Positions 18,064 to 28,248 of a DNA stretch of 64,000 nt are shown here, one piece after another (within the stretch, counting starts at the first letter, position 1; each line of letters begins with the position of its first letter). The stretch comes from Sphingobacteriales bacterium (GTDB taxonomy: Bacteria; Bacteroidota; Bacteroidia; Chitinophagales; LD1), in contig JADFDM010000004.1 of the NCBI GenBank assembly GCA_018262795.1, forward strand, positions 123,155-187,154, read 5' to 3'. Under the pieces are notes generated by a model, which did not search any database, was not told the origin of the DNA, and worked only from the letters and a program-made list of their open reading frames with translations. A program made the position numbers and the translations under genes.

Positions 18064-20088
18064 ATGCAATTTCTTCACCCTTCGTTTTTGTGGGCATTAT
18101 TAGCATTAGCTATCCCGCTCATTATCCACCTCTTCAATTTTCGAAGGTTTAAGACCATCTATTTTAGCAATGTAAAATTTCTGAAAGAGGTAAAGGAAGA
18201 AACCGCCTCGCGCAGCCGATTGAAACACTTGTTAGTATTAGCCGCCCGACTACTGGCATTGGCTTTTTTAGTTTTTGCCTTCGCCCAGCCTTTTATTCCC
18301 AGCAGCAAAGTACCGCTGAACTCCGGTAAAAAGTTTATCAGTATATACATTGATAATTCCTTTTCGATGAATGCGGTGAGTGGCGGAAAGAGCCTGTTAG
18401 ATAAGGCCAAGCAGGCGGCTGTGGAAATTGCAAAGAACTTTTCTGCCGATGATGAATTTCAATTACTCACCAATGATTTTGAAGGAAAGCATCAGCGCTT
18501 AGTGGGCAAAGAAAGTTTTATCAGCATGGTGGATGAAGTGGAAATATCTCCGGCTGTACGCGATTTGTCGGAGATTACGGTTCGCCAACGCGATGTTTTG
18601 TCGCGGGAAAACAGTAGCAATAAAGTGGCCTATCTTCTCAGCGATTTTCAGAAAAGTCTCGGCACTTTTCAAGTGGATACCGATATGAATTACTATCTCA
18701 TTCCGCTGGCGGCCGATGCGCAAGCGAATGTGTACATTGATACTTGTTGGTTTAGCGAACCCGTGCAGTTGCTAAATCAAACCTTGCATTTAGTGGTGAA
18801 AGTGAGCAATTCAGGAGAGAAGGATATTGAAAACAACCGATTAGTTTTTAAACTGAACGGGCAGACCAAAACCATGAGTGAGTTGAATATTGCTGCCGGT
18901 TCATTCGTGTATGATACGGTCACTTTCGTGACCAATCAATCCGGATGGAATAAGGCGGAACTTTCCATTTCTGATTACCCAATTACTTATGATGATAATT
19001 ATTACCTCGCTTTTAATGTGGTGCAAAAGGTGAAAGTGTTATCTATTGACGATAGCCGTCCCAATCGCTTTCTCGATGCGCTTTTCAAAGATCAAGCTGA
19101 ATTTGAATATACCTCTATAACAAGCGCGGCTTTTGAAGCAGATATGCTGGCGGGAAATCAACTGGTGGTTCTCGACAATCTTACAGCGATTTCTGCGGGA
19201 ATGGCTGCCGCTCTGAATGCCTATATCGCTGAAGGGGGAGCCGTAGTATTGTTCCCGGGCGAAAAATGCGAGATAGATAATTACAATCGTTTCTTGAATA
19301 ATCTTGGAGCTAACTCTATCACCGGTCTTAGTGAGCAGGAACAGGATTTAACGGGCATTAACTTGCAGCAGAATATTTTTAAAGACGTGTTTGAAAAGGT
19401 GCCGGAAAATATGAACCTGCCTCACGTGAAGAAATACTATACCTTATCTCGCTCCGCTACTTCATCTGAAGAAAGTATTCTCACTTTAAAGGACGGCAAT
19501 TCTTTCCTGAGTTTGTATCCTTTTCAAAAAGGTTCGCTGTACGTGTTTGCAGTGCCTTTGAGCAAAGACTTTAGCGAATTGCCCGTACATGCCATTTTCG
19601 TACCGCTTTTATACAAAATGGCCGTGCTCAATATTCACAGTGGGCGTATTGCTTATTTTATTGGCGATAAAACTCGCGTAGAGGTAGAAGCTGTGAAGAC
19701 TTCCGGAGAGCCGGTATATAAAGTGAAAGGGGATAATGTAGAGTTTATTCCGGAGCAGTTTGCTGTCGGCAATAAAATTCTATTGGGATTAAATGAACAA
19801 GTGCGCAAAGCCGGTTTTTATAAGGTGAGCCTTGAAAACACAGAGTTGAATGAAACGCTTGCGCTGAATTTCGACCGCAAGGAATCTGATCTCCGATTTT
19901 TCACTGCGGCTGAGCTGAAAGAAAAATATCCGCAAAAAAATGTAAGCGTAGTGAATGGCGCGAATGCCGAAGTAGCGACTGTGGTGAAGGAGTTAGATCG
20001 CGGCACTTCCCTCTGGAAATGGTGCATCGTCCTAACATTACTTTTCTTGGCATTGGAAGTGGCGCTCTTGCGTTTCTGGAAAGTATAA
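18064..20088 (+). CDS. BatA-domain / VWA-like membrane protein
   Basis: 674 aa. N-terminal BatA (aerotolerance regulator) domain: MQFLHPSFLWALLALAIPLIIHLFNFRRFKTI, with helices about 5-25 and 57-77. A VWA-like domain follows; DNSFSMNA carries the DxSxS metal-binding motif. The centre is beta-rich, and a last helix spans about 652-671 (WKWCIVLTLLFLALEVALL). Stand-alone BatA proteins of this size are common in Bacteroidota, usually described as N-terminal double-transmembrane proteins; precise role unknown, probably complex assembly at the inner membrane. Its stop codon touches the next ATG (TAAATG). Confidence 0.88.
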   Translation: MQFLHPSFLWALLALAIPLIIHLFNFRRFKTIYFSNVKFLKEVKEETASRSRLKHLLVLAARLLALAFLVFAFAQPFIPSSKVPLNSGKKFISIYIDNSFSMNAVSGGKSLLDKAKQAAVEIAKNFSADDEFQLLTNDFEGKHQRLVGKESFISMVDEVEISPAVRDLSEITVRQRDVLSRENSSNKVAYLLSDFQKSLGTFQVDTDMNYYLIPLAADAQANVYIDTCWFSEPVQLLNQTLHLVVKVSNSGEKDIENNRLVFKLNGQTKTMSELNIAAGSFVYDTVTFVTNQSGWNKAELSISDYPITYDDNYYLAFNVVQKVKVLSIDDSRPNRFLDALFKDQAEFEYTSITSAAFEADMLAGNQLVVLDNLTAISAGMAAALNAYIAEGGAVVLFPGEKCEIDNYNRFLNNLGANSITGLSEQEQDLTGINLQQNIFKDVFEKVPENMNLPHVKKYYTLSRSATSSEESILTLKDGNSFLSLYPFQKGSLYVFAVPLSKDFSELPVHAIFVPLLYKMAVLNIHSGRIAYFIGDKTRVEVEAVKTSGEPVYKVKGDNVEFIPEQFAVGNKILLGLNEQVRKAGFYKVSLENTELNETLALNFDRKESDLRFFTAAELKEKYPQKNVSVVNGANAEVATVVKELDRGTSLWKWCIVLTLLFLALEVALLRFWKV

Positions 20089-20979
20089 ATGCTTATGAAA
20101 GTTTCCGGTTTTACTATTGTTCGCAATGCAGTAAAATATGATTATCCGGTGGTGGAGTCTATTACTTCGGCTTTGCCGCTATGTGATGAGTTGATAGTAA
20201 GCGTAGGTAATTCTGAAGATGAAACCCTTTCGCTTATTCAATCTATTCCTTCTTCTAAAATTAAAATTGTGCTCTCGCAATGGGACGATCGTTTGCGCGA
20301 AGGTGGAAAGCTGTTAGCCGCAGAGACGAATAAAGCCAAACAGCAAATTTCTTCTGATGCCGATTGGTGTTTTTACTTACAGGCTGATGAGATTTTACAC
20401 GAACGAGATCAGAACAGTATTCGCCAGGCTATGGCACAGTATCTTGAAGATAAACGAGTAGAAGGGCTGCTTTTTAATTACCGTCATTTCTATGGTTCCT
20501 ATCAATATGTGGCGGATGCTTACAACTGGTATCGAAAAGAAATTCGCATCGTTCGCAACGATCCGCATATTTTTAGTTGGGGCGATGCACAGGGTTTCCG
20601 ATTTAAAGATGATTCCGGCAATGTGCGGAAATTAAGAGTGAAGTTAATAGACGCATCTATCTATCACTATGGCTGGGTGAAAGAACCACAAGCGCAGCAG
20701 CGCAAGCAGGAAAGCTTCCATAAAATGTGGCACGATGATGAATGGATGCAAAAAAATATTGCTAAGGCACAGGAGTTTGATTATAGCCGGATAGATTCAT
20801 TACAACACTTTACCGATTCCCATCCTGCTGTGATGAAAGACAGGATAACCCGTTTTCACTGGCAGTTTGAATTTGATACTACTAAAAGCAAAATGAAATG
20901 GAAGTACCGATTGCGGAGGTGGATGGAGAATAATATTGGATGGAATATGGGCGAATACCGCAATTATGAATTGATATAG
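20089..20979 (+). CDS. GT2-like glycosyltransferase
   Basis: 296 aa. N-terminal GT-A-like fold: VSGFTIVRNAVKYDYPV, then CDELIVSVGNSEDETL (nucleotide-sugar site) and WCFYLQADEILHE in place of the usual DxD loop. No membrane helices, so probably cytosolic. The ATG follows the preceding stop with no gap; a second ATG two codons later is possible. Donor and acceptor sugars cannot be predicted. Co-transcription with the BatA-type gene is likely but suggests no clear shared pathway. Confidence 0.8.
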   Translation: MLMKVSGFTIVRNAVKYDYPVVESITSALPLCDELIVSVGNSEDETLSLIQSIPSSKIKIVLSQWDDRLREGGKLLAAETNKAKQQISSDADWCFYLQADEILHERDQNSIRQAMAQYLEDKRVEGLLFNYRHFYGSYQYVADAYNWYRKEIRIVRNDPHIFSWGDAQGFRFKDDSGNVRKLRVKLIDASIYHYGWVKEPQAQQRKQESFHKMWHDDEWMQKNIAKAQEFDYSRIDSLQHFTDSHPAVMKDRITRFHWQFEFDTTKSKMKWKYRLRRWMENNIGWNMGEYRNYELI

Positions 20980-21044
20980 ATGATATAGACATTCACTTTC
21001 AACCATAAACTTTCGTTGTCGAAAATAAATTCCCACTCATCCTC

Positions 21045-21743
21045 TTAATGGAAAAACTTAATCACTTTTCGTTTCTGATCAGAAGTGCTGATTTCGCAGA
21101 GGTAAATACCACGAGGTAAGTAGCCCAACGGAATTTCATCGGTAATACCTGAATTGAACCACGCTAAACACTGGCCAAAAACATTGTAAATTCTTACTTG
21201 TTGAACCTTTGTTTCGGGAGGTAAGTGTTGCAGCATTATTTTCTGAGGAGTTATTAAATATCCAAATGTTGCTTCCTCGTATTGTGGTACTGTATTGGGG
21301 CCTATCACATCCAACAGTATCAAAATAGAGTCGGCAATGGGTCGCGATGAAATAGGCCACACTACCACCACATCCGGCCCCGGCATAAAATACGGATCAT
21401 CTACATGAATACTAAATACAGCCGGCACCGTTTCTCCCGGATTCAGGAAAATCTGTGTACCGCTATAGGGCGGGCGATTAAATACATGGTCGGCATTCGT
21501 CAATACCTGCTGACTGTTGCGGAGGCCAAAGTCGAGTGTACCGGCAAAGGGAATGGTATCATCGTTATAAAGAAAACTGTTGATGGTGATGGTATATCCC
21601 AAGTCCACCTTGCCCGAATCGCTTTGAAGGGTATAGTTGAGTAGCGTCAGCGCCAGCCCGTTGCCGGCAGCAAACTTTGGCAATAGAATAGCAACATGAA
21701 TAACCGCAGCGATAATAAGAGAGAGTAAATGTTTTTTGCTCAT
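21045..21743 (-). CDS. Small secreted protein with T9SS sorting domain
   Basis: 232 aa. N-terminal signal (LLSLIIAAVIHVAILLPKFAAG), a single beta-sandwich-like domain of about 130 residues resembling a CARDB/DUF11-like adhesive module (VDLGYTITINSFLYNDDT ... GETVPAVFSIHV), then a type A T9SS C-terminal domain (VRIYNVFGQ ... GIYLCEISTSDQKRKVIKFF). No enzyme motif. Likely exported and attached to the cell surface. Transcribed divergently from the helical-repeat gene at 21830. Confidence 0.8.
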   Translation of the reverse strand: MSKKHLLSLIIAAVIHVAILLPKFAAGNGLALTLLNYTLQSDSGKVDLGYTITINSFLYNDDTIPFAGTLDFGLRNSQQVLTNADHVFNRPPYSGTQIFLNPGETVPAVFSIHVDDPYFMPGPDVVVVWPISSRPIADSILILLDVIGPNTVPQYEEATFGYLITPQKIMLQHLPPETKVQQVRIYNVFGQCLAWFNSGITDEIPLGYLPRGIYLCEISTSDQKRKVIKFFH

Positions 21744-21774
21744 GCTTTATTTGACTGTGAAGCTATAAACTTCG

Positions 21775-21802
21775 TTGCAACTCATCGGATATTTTATCTT
21801 TG
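21775..21802 (+). promoter_or_regulatory. Promoter of the helical-repeat gene at 21830
   Basis: TTG at 21775-21777 and TATCTTTG at 21795-21802 (17 bases between). The -7 box is a perfect TAnnTTTG; the spacing is a little short. It overlaps the ORF-track TTG start at 21800, which therefore cannot be the real start. Confidence 0.6.
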
Positions 21803-21829
21803 TTTCTTACCTGTTCAAAAATCAATAGC

Positions 21830-23311
21830 ATGGATATATTGAATCGAGCAATAGCAGTGCTGAATAAAGAAGAAATCAGGCACTTTAAACTTTGGCTCAA
21901 CAGCACTAATGCTTCGAAGGAGCGGAAAGATATTCAACTGTTTGATTACATCCGCAAGGCCGGTGAGCACTATGATGAGAACTCCATTTTTGAAAAGCTA
22001 TATGACGGTGCCGATAAGAATTCTTTCTACCGATTAAAAAATCGTTTGCAGGAAGACATCGGCTACAATCTCGCATTACTCCATTTCGGCAAGCATCATG
22101 CAAATGACCTCTACCTCTGCCTCAGTCTATACCATATCTTTCTGAGCCGCAATCAACCTCAATTAGCTTTGTATTATCTCAAAAAAGCCGAGCGAAGAGC
22201 AGCGTGCAACGAGAACTTTGAGATGTTAGATATGATCTACGCCAATTTTGTACGGCTATCGGCTGACTTACCCGAAATTAATCCCGAAAAATTCATTCAA
22301 CTCCGAAAGCAAAATGCCGAAAAGCTAAATCAGATACGCGAAGCCGATCAGGTGTTGGCTACCGTGACCTATCGTCTAAAACTTTCGCAAAACTTCGGGA
22401 AGCGCGATGTGAGTTTGTTGAAAATGTTAGATAACACCATTAAGGAGTTTGCCAATGACGATTCTATGAAACGCAGCAAAAGTTTTCAAACAAGAGTGTT
22501 TCGCGCAGTGAGTCAGGTGCTGATTCAGAACCACAACTTCATAGAATTGGAGAAGTATATGCTGAACGCCTACAAACGATTTGTGAGTGAAAAGTGGTTT
22601 GATAAAGAGAATCACGAAGTGCGTTTGCAGATGTTGGTGTACATGGTGAATGCGCTTTTCAAAAATCGAAAGTTCCGCGAGAGCCTTGATTATGCCGAAA
22701 CGCTGGGAGAGGAGTTGAGTGCGTTCAACAATCTGCTGTACGATAAGTATCTTTTTTTCTATTACAATGCCTTAGTGATTAATTACGCCCAGTTGGATAT
22801 TAAGCGCGGGCTAAAAGCGTTGGATGAATTAGAGAAGGAGATGAAGGGAAAGAAAAACAGCTACTACGAGTTCTTTATCTACTTAAACAAAGCCACTCTC
22901 TTATTCTTTCAGCGGAAAACGAATGAAGCTATTCGTAACCTTAGTAAGCTAAACGGAAATGACTATTACAAAAAAGCCGACCCTTCTTTCAAGTTGAAAA
23001 TTTCAGTGGCCGAGTGCATGATGCAGTTTGAATCAGGAGATAGTGAAACCACTGAAAAACGGGTTGAACAGGTAAAAAAAGAGTTTAGTTATTTGCTTTC
23101 TCAGCCGGACTATAAACGAGAGCGTTTTGTGCTTCAATTGTTAGTGAAGATGAATAACGGGAATGTTGATGCCAATAAAAAGCTCTCCGCAGAAATTAGA
23201 AAATTTGTGGGAACTCCCGTAAAGTCATCGGTCGAAGATGGAGAAGTGCTGCGGTACCGAGCTTGGCTGGCACCCAAAGTAGGAATCGAATCAGAAGATT
23301 TGGGCGGGTAA
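21830..23311 (+). CDS. TPR-like helical repeat protein, unknown function
   Basis: 493 aa from ATG 21830, chosen because the TTG in the ORF track lies inside the -7 promoter box. The protein is almost entirely amphipathic helices of the TPR/SEL1-like kind (for example QPQLALYYLKKAERRAACNENFEM and KTNEAIRNLSKLNGNDYYKKAD). No signal peptide, so probably cytosolic, and no catalytic residues seen. It probably acts as a binding scaffold. Monocistronic, transcribed divergently from the T9SS cargo gene. Confidence 0.75.
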   Translation: MDILNRAIAVLNKEEIRHFKLWLNSTNASKERKDIQLFDYIRKAGEHYDENSIFEKLYDGADKNSFYRLKNRLQEDIGYNLALLHFGKHHANDLYLCLSLYHIFLSRNQPQLALYYLKKAERRAACNENFEMLDMIYANFVRLSADLPEINPEKFIQLRKQNAEKLNQIREADQVLATVTYRLKLSQNFGKRDVSLLKMLDNTIKEFANDDSMKRSKSFQTRVFRAVSQVLIQNHNFIELEKYMLNAYKRFVSEKWFDKENHEVRLQMLVYMVNALFKNRKFRESLDYAETLGEELSAFNNLLYDKYLFFYYNALVINYAQLDIKRGLKALDELEKEMKGKKNSYYEFFIYLNKATLLFFQRKTNEAIRNLSKLNGNDYYKKADPSFKLKISVAECMMQFESGDSETTEKRVEQVKKEFSYLLSQPDYKRERFVLQLLVKMNNGNVDANKKLSAEIRKFVGTPVKSSVEDGEVLRYRAWLAPKVGIESEDLGG

Positions 23312-23416
23312 GAAATTAGCAAGATAATCTAACGAATGCTGCAACGGTGACGTATGTTTGGTATGTCAATGAATCAAAAATCTATGGAAACAATTACTTC
23401 ATTAAAATCTCAAACC

Positions 23417-26400
23417 ATGAAAACCTATTCAAAATTTCTATTGCTGGTGTTGGTCTGTTGTTCGGTCGCCTACACACAAGCGCAAGTCCTTTGCGGGGTA
23501 TCTGCTCAGGGGAGCTACTATATCAACCCCAATCACGTTTATCAGTTTGTGGACTCTTCGTATTATGTTCAAGGTTGGCAGTCCACTTCTACTGCTTGGA
23601 GCTTTGGTGATGGAACCACTTCGAGCCAGCAGAATCCTTCTCATGTATATAGTAGCCCCGGCACTTACACGGTGTGTTTATATAAAACAGCCCAACTATC
23701 CGGGAGCAGCACGTTTTGCACTGACACTACTTGCTTTACGGTAAATAATTGTCAGGGCATGGTAGTCGCTACTTACAACTTTTCTATTCATGGCGATACG
23801 GTCACATTTACCGGAAGTGCTTCGGGCAACTACCCGCCATTTAATTATAGCTGGAGTTTTGGCGATGGCTCACCGAATGTAACAGGTGCTTCTCCGGTGC
23901 ATGTGTTCCCGGGGCAAGGGAATTATTATGTATGTATGTACGCGACCGATGCGAACGGATGCTCCGCTCATTATTGTCAGAACATTAATCTCATTAATAC
24001 CGCTTGCTTTGGAATTGTGCCTCAGTTTACTGCCCAAACAACCGTTGGTGCAATTGCATTGAACAGTACTTCTACCGGCACTCATACCAGTACCCAATAC
24101 CAGTGGTTCATGGATGGTGCACCCATTTCCAACATCAATCCCAATACTACTTTCACCTATGGCAACATACCTCCGGGACCTCACCAGTTCTGTTTGAAAT
24201 TATTTGCCGCCAATGCTAACCCACCTGTTTTTTGTTCCGACACTTGTGCTACTATTATTATTCCCGGAAATACTACTTGTGGTGTAGCCGGACTGAATTA
24301 TTATACCACCAATTCCGGAAGCATACATGCTTACAGTACTTCCACCGGAGTTGATTCTAACAGTATCTACACTTGGTATATATGGGATGCCAACGGAACT
24401 CTTGTGCAAACTCAATCAGGGCATAATAACTATTTAGCTTCTCAGAATCTCGCTAACGGTACCTACCAAGTTTGTCTGTATTTGTACGCTGCTAATCAGA
24501 CTTTTTGCGATTCGGCTTGCTTGAATGCAGTAGTGAATACTTGTCATATTACACCGGCTTGGACTTATGCGGTGCATAGTAATGACACCGTGATATTTGA
24601 ACTGGCAGATACCAATACTACAGCTAATCATTATTTGTCGTTCGGAGATGGAACCAGCGGCAGCGGCATTCACCAAACTCATGTTTACGCTAATCAAGGC
24701 ACTTATACCGTTTGCTCATATGTGTATATCCCCAACACCAATTGTGTTGATTCGTTTTGTCAGACTATTACAGTGGGCAATAGCAACCCTTGCAACATCA
24801 ATGCAGGCTTTCAGTTTACTCTCACCGGCAGCACGGTGGCCTTCTCCGGCAACTCTAATCCCACCGGCACTGTTTACCATTGGAGTTTTGGAGATAACAC
24901 GGATACTTCCTCTACCTCACATTATATGACCCATCACTACCCGGCCGATTCTGTGTTGCATATTTATCATGCTTGCTTGATAGTAAGTATTTCCGGTACT
25001 ATTTGTGCCGATACCTTCTGCCAGTATGTAACGGTGCCGGCAAGTATCGTGAATACCGGCTGTCATGCGCAGTTTGCATGGAATGCTAATCCTTCTAATT
25101 ACCTAACTATCAATTTTTCCAATCAATCTAATACGGCTAACACTAACGCCACCTATCTATGGAATTTTGGGGATGGCACTACAGGCAACAATTTTGACCC
25201 GCATCATACCTATGCATCGCCCGGTGTGTATGGAGTATGCCTTACGGTGGCTACTTCTTTGGGCTGTACCAGCACCTACTGCGATAGTATTGTGGTGGGG
25301 CCTAATACGGGTGGTGGATGCCAAGCTAATTTCAACTGGATTTACTCTACCAATGCCAATTCAAACGGAGGGATTGTGTTTAATAATCTTTCTACCGGTG
25401 GCAGCGGCAGTGTGGTTTCTTGGTTATGGTCTTTTGGCGATGGCGATAGCTCTACGGCTTATTCTCCTACCCATCAGTATGCTTCCAGCGGCTTCTATCA
25501 TGTGTGCCTTACCATGACTACTGCCAACGGCTGCACCAGCACTTTCTGCGATTCCGTTCACGTGGGGCAAAATTCAGGAATTTGTACTGCCGAGTTTGCT
25601 TGGCATCCGGTGAGTTCAACTTGCGGAACTGCGCAGTTTACCAATACTTCTACCGGCAATTACACCGGAGCTTATTGGAGTTTTGGAGATGGTTCTTCCT
25701 CACAACTTCTAAATCCGAGTCATCACTATACTTCCCCCGGCTCTTATACGGTGGTCCTCACCATCTTTGGCGGAACTTGCCAAATGTCATACACGCATGT
25801 AATCACCATTGCGCCTTGTAGCAACGTGAACGATACTATTTGTGGCATTGTGTTCAACGATTATAACAACAATGGAATTTTAGATGGAAATGAAACCGTG
25901 ATTGCGGGCGCTCAGGTGCATATCGGAAACCATGTGGTGACTTCAGATTCAAATGGTCATTACGTTTTCATTACCACAGCAGGCAATTACAATGTGCATG
26001 TGAGCGGTCAGTCAGGATGTATTGCTACAGTTCCGCTTACGCCTAACAGCAATGCAAATCAGAATGGTGGCAGCTATTACATTCAGGGCGCTAACGGTGG
26101 CACCTTCTGCGGTTACAACTTCGGGTTTAACTGCAATGTGGTGCATGTGTGCGGAGTAGTGTATTACGATGCGAATGGAAATGGAGTGCAAGACTCGACT
26201 GAATCGGGCATCCCGAATGTGCATGTGATGATTACCGGTTCCAATGGAGCACCTCCTCACAACGCTTACACCAATGCCAATGGCGAATACTGCATGACGC
26301 TGCTGACTGATCTTTACACCGTAACCATAGCGGCCAATAATTACCAAACCTGCACAGTAGCACCTTCCAATATTCCGGTGGCGGCTACTACTCCGGGTAC

Positions 26401-27523
26401 TTATTACACCGGTAATGATTTTGGAATTGTTTGTCCTCCGGGTAACTGCAACTTATCCATCCATGTAACGCCACATACCACGGTAACTGCCGGTTACCCT
26501 GCTTGGTATAGTATTCAGGTTTGTAATGTGGGTACTTCCGTCAGTGCAGGAACAGTAAATATGTTCTATCCAAGCACACTTACCTTTAATACGGCTTCAC
26601 CGGTGCAGAGTACTATCAATGCTTCTACCCATACCGTGACTTGGAATATGAATAGCCTGCTACCGGGACAGTGCGCTTACTACTGGGTTACCTTTAATGC
26701 CGACCCTACTACAGCCGTAGGCACCCCGGCCTTTACTTTAGTGAACGTGATTCCCGATGCGAACTGTAACGACATTGATTTTGTAAACAATGTAGATACG
26801 ATTCATCAGGCCTACACCGCCAGTTGGGACCCGAACAACAAGTTGGCCTATGTCACTAACTATGACGATCCGCAATATCAGGTGGTGTCATCTATCGAGC
26901 CGAATCAGCGCATCGAGTATGTGATCAACTTCCAAAACGAAGGCAATGCCCCTGCGGTGAATGTGGTGGTGAATGATATGATTTCGGCCGACCTCGACAT
27001 GAGTAGCTTTGAAATGCTGGGCAGCAGCCATCCTTGTATGGTCACTACCAATGGCAACGAAGTGAATTTCAAGTTCTCTGACATCCTGTTGCCTTTTGCC
27101 ACTGCTGACGAGCCGGGAAGTCATGGCTTTGTGCGCTTTGCCATTAACTCCGTCAACGGATTAGCTGCCGGTCATGTAATTTCAGATGATGCTGCTATTT
27201 ACTTCGATTACAACAGTCCGGTGATAACCAACGATGCTGCGGTGATACTCTTAGAACCAAGCGGTGTGGACAATGTAGTGGTGAATACTACCGTAATCAT
27301 TGCTCCGAACCCGATGAGCCAGTATGCGGTGATTAAACTCGATAGCAAAACCGATGGATTCCGGTTTAGAGTAACGGATATGACGGGTAGAATAGTTGCC
27401 GAGAAAACAGCCGAAAGCAATTCCTTGCAGTTTGACCGAAACAGCTTAGCCTCCGGAGTATATCTGTATCAAGTGATTCAAAACAATAAGCCGGTAGCTC
27501 AGGGCAAGCTGGTGATTGAATAA
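23417..27523 (+). CDS. Large PKD-repeat surface protein with T9SS sorting domain
   Basis: 1368 aa when started at ATG 23417, which puts a normal signal peptide (MKTYSKFLLLVLVCCSVAYTQAQ) at the N-terminus; upstream in-frame ATGs at 23354 and later would add 21 polar residues. Order: two PKD domains (W-S-F-G-D-G type), two degenerate Ig-like units without FGDG, five more PKD domains, two SdrD B-like calcium-binding repeats (FNDYNNNGILDGNE, YYDANGNGVQDSTE), a DUF11/DUF7619-like module (WDPNNKLAYVTNYD), and a C-terminal type A T9SS domain (IIAPNPMSQ ... GVYLYQVI). Cysteine pairs recur in each repeat. Likely a surface adhesin or matrix protein. Confidence 0.9.
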   Translation: MKTYSKFLLLVLVCCSVAYTQAQVLCGVSAQGSYYINPNHVYQFVDSSYYVQGWQSTSTAWSFGDGTTSSQQNPSHVYSSPGTYTVCLYKTAQLSGSSTFCTDTTCFTVNNCQGMVVATYNFSIHGDTVTFTGSASGNYPPFNYSWSFGDGSPNVTGASPVHVFPGQGNYYVCMYATDANGCSAHYCQNINLINTACFGIVPQFTAQTTVGAIALNSTSTGTHTSTQYQWFMDGAPISNINPNTTFTYGNIPPGPHQFCLKLFAANANPPVFCSDTCATIIIPGNTTCGVAGLNYYTTNSGSIHAYSTSTGVDSNSIYTWYIWDANGTLVQTQSGHNNYLASQNLANGTYQVCLYLYAANQTFCDSACLNAVVNTCHITPAWTYAVHSNDTVIFELADTNTTANHYLSFGDGTSGSGIHQTHVYANQGTYTVCSYVYIPNTNCVDSFCQTITVGNSNPCNINAGFQFTLTGSTVAFSGNSNPTGTVYHWSFGDNTDTSSTSHYMTHHYPADSVLHIYHACLIVSISGTICADTFCQYVTVPASIVNTGCHAQFAWNANPSNYLTINFSNQSNTANTNATYLWNFGDGTTGNNFDPHHTYASPGVYGVCLTVATSLGCTSTYCDSIVVGPNTGGGCQANFNWIYSTNANSNGGIVFNNLSTGGSGSVVSWLWSFGDGDSSTAYSPTHQYASSGFYHVCLTMTTANGCTSTFCDSVHVGQNSGICTAEFAWHPVSSTCGTAQFTNTSTGNYTGAYWSFGDGSSSQLLNPSHHYTSPGSYTVVLTIFGGTCQMSYTHVITIAPCSNVNDTICGIVFNDYNNNGILDGNETVIAGAQVHIGNHVVTSDSNGHYVFITTAGNYNVHVSGQSGCIATVPLTPNSNANQNGGSYYIQGANGGTFCGYNFGFNCNVVHVCGVVYYDANGNGVQDSTESGIPNVHVMITGSNGAPPHNAYTNANGEYCMTLLTDLYTVTIAANNYQTCTVAPSNIPVAATTPGTYYTGNDFGIVCPPGNCNLSIHVTPHTTVTAGYPAWYSIQVCNVGTSVSAGTVNMFYPSTLTFNTASPVQSTINASTHTVTWNMNSLLPGQCAYYWVTFNADPTTAVGTPAFTLVNVIPDANCNDIDFVNNVDTIHQAYTASWDPNNKLAYVTNYDDPQYQVVSSIEPNQRIEYVINFQNEGNAPAVNVVVNDMISADLDMSSFEMLGSSHPCMVTTNGNEVNFKFSDILLPFATADEPGSHGFVRFAINSVNGLAAGHVISDDAAIYFDYNSPVITNDAAVILLEPSGVDNVVVNTTVIIAPNPMSQYAVIKLDSKTDGFRFRVTDMTGRIVAEKTAESNSLQFDRNSLASGVYLYQVIQNNKPVAQGKLVIE

Positions 27524-27547
27524 GTTTTTCCTTTAGCGTGTGTCTTT

Positions 27548-27580
27548 AACAGTCCCGTCATTTGGCGGGACTGTTTTTTT
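27548..27580 (+). terminator. Terminator of the PKD protein gene
   Basis: Perfect 10-bp stem AACAGTCCCG / CGGGACTGTT with an 8-nt loop, followed by a run of seven Ts, 25 bases after the stop codon. Confidence 0.92.
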
Positions 27581-27590
27581 AGATGGATAT

Positions 27591-27659
27591 TGGAAAGTCC
27601 TCTTCGAGGATTTGGATCGTTCAAGGCCGTTGTTGGGTGTTATCGCCAACCACTTTCCA
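27591..27659. other. Possible three-way-junction RNA or DNA structure
   Basis: TGGAAAG (27591-27597) pairs with CTTTCCA (27653-27659) and encloses two small hairpins, TCCTC-TTC-GAGGA and GTTGG-nine bases-CCAAC. It lies just after the terminator and has no coding explanation. No known RNA family is recognised. Confidence 0.25.
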
Positions 27660-27689
27660 GTAGGCAGTTGTGCTTTGCCATCGGATACT

Positions 27690-27890
27690 TCAATCAATTG
27701 AAATTAATACCGCTACTTTTTTAAAATCCTTTAAATCCGGATAATCTTTCTGAAGATTCTCTGATACCACTGTGCCAAATGTCAGAATCTTATTGCCTGC
27801 CTCCGTCAAGTCATTGTCTTCGTGGTGATACATGGGTAGCCACAGTTTTTTCTCGGCAGGATTTAAAAAAGCGGTACAGGCATAATGCAC
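27690..27890 (-). CDS. Small ORF, doubtful gene
   Basis: 66 codons from a GTG. The composition is protein-like (KKLWLPMYHHEDNDLTEAGN, then DFKKVAVLIS), but there is no recognised family, no promoter seen and a stop just upstream in frame. It follows another doubtful ORF (27909-28211) in a different frame. The two may be remnants of older genes in a decaying region. Confidence 0.3.
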   Translation of the reverse strand: MHYACTAFLNPAEKKLWLPMYHHEDNDLTEAGNKILTFGTVVSENLQKDYPDLKDFKKVAVLISID

Positions 27891-27908
27891 TACCGAATAA
27901 AAAATAAT

Positions 27909-28211
27909 CTAATGCTTTTCGTTCCTCTGCACCTCGGGTAAGTTGTCAATTTGAATCCGCTTATTTAAACGTTGAAAATCATCAGCGGTAAAATAATTTA
28001 TGGATTTAATAAAGTCGTGCACACCCGATTCGAGATACTGCAACAGACATTCGAAAGTTACAAAAGCCAAGCTCGAATAAGCATTATGTTTGCCGTGGTT
28101 GTTGAGGATAAAACTATTTTGTCCCTCACTGAATATTTGATACGAATTTATACAGCATTTGCAATTTATGGAATGATTGCCCGCACACAATACCCTTTGA
28201 AATTGTGCCAT
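27909..28211 (-). CDS. Small ORF, doubtful gene
   Basis: 100 codons from an ATG. The N-terminal CAGNHSINCKCC hints at a small cysteine-rich metal-binding protein and the rest could be two helices (FTADDFQRLNKRI), but no family is recognised. An 81-aa ORF overlaps it on the other strand. The dispersed repeat starts about 40 bases upstream, so no promoter is evident. Confidence 0.3.
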   Translation of the reverse strand: MAQFQRVLCAGNHSINCKCCINSYQIFSEGQNSFILNNHGKHNAYSSLAFVTFECLLQYLESGVHDFIKSINYFTADDFQRLNKRIQIDNLPEVQRNEKH

Positions 28212-28248
28212 AGATAAACGCAGATTCTCGCAGATAAAACAAATGCTC

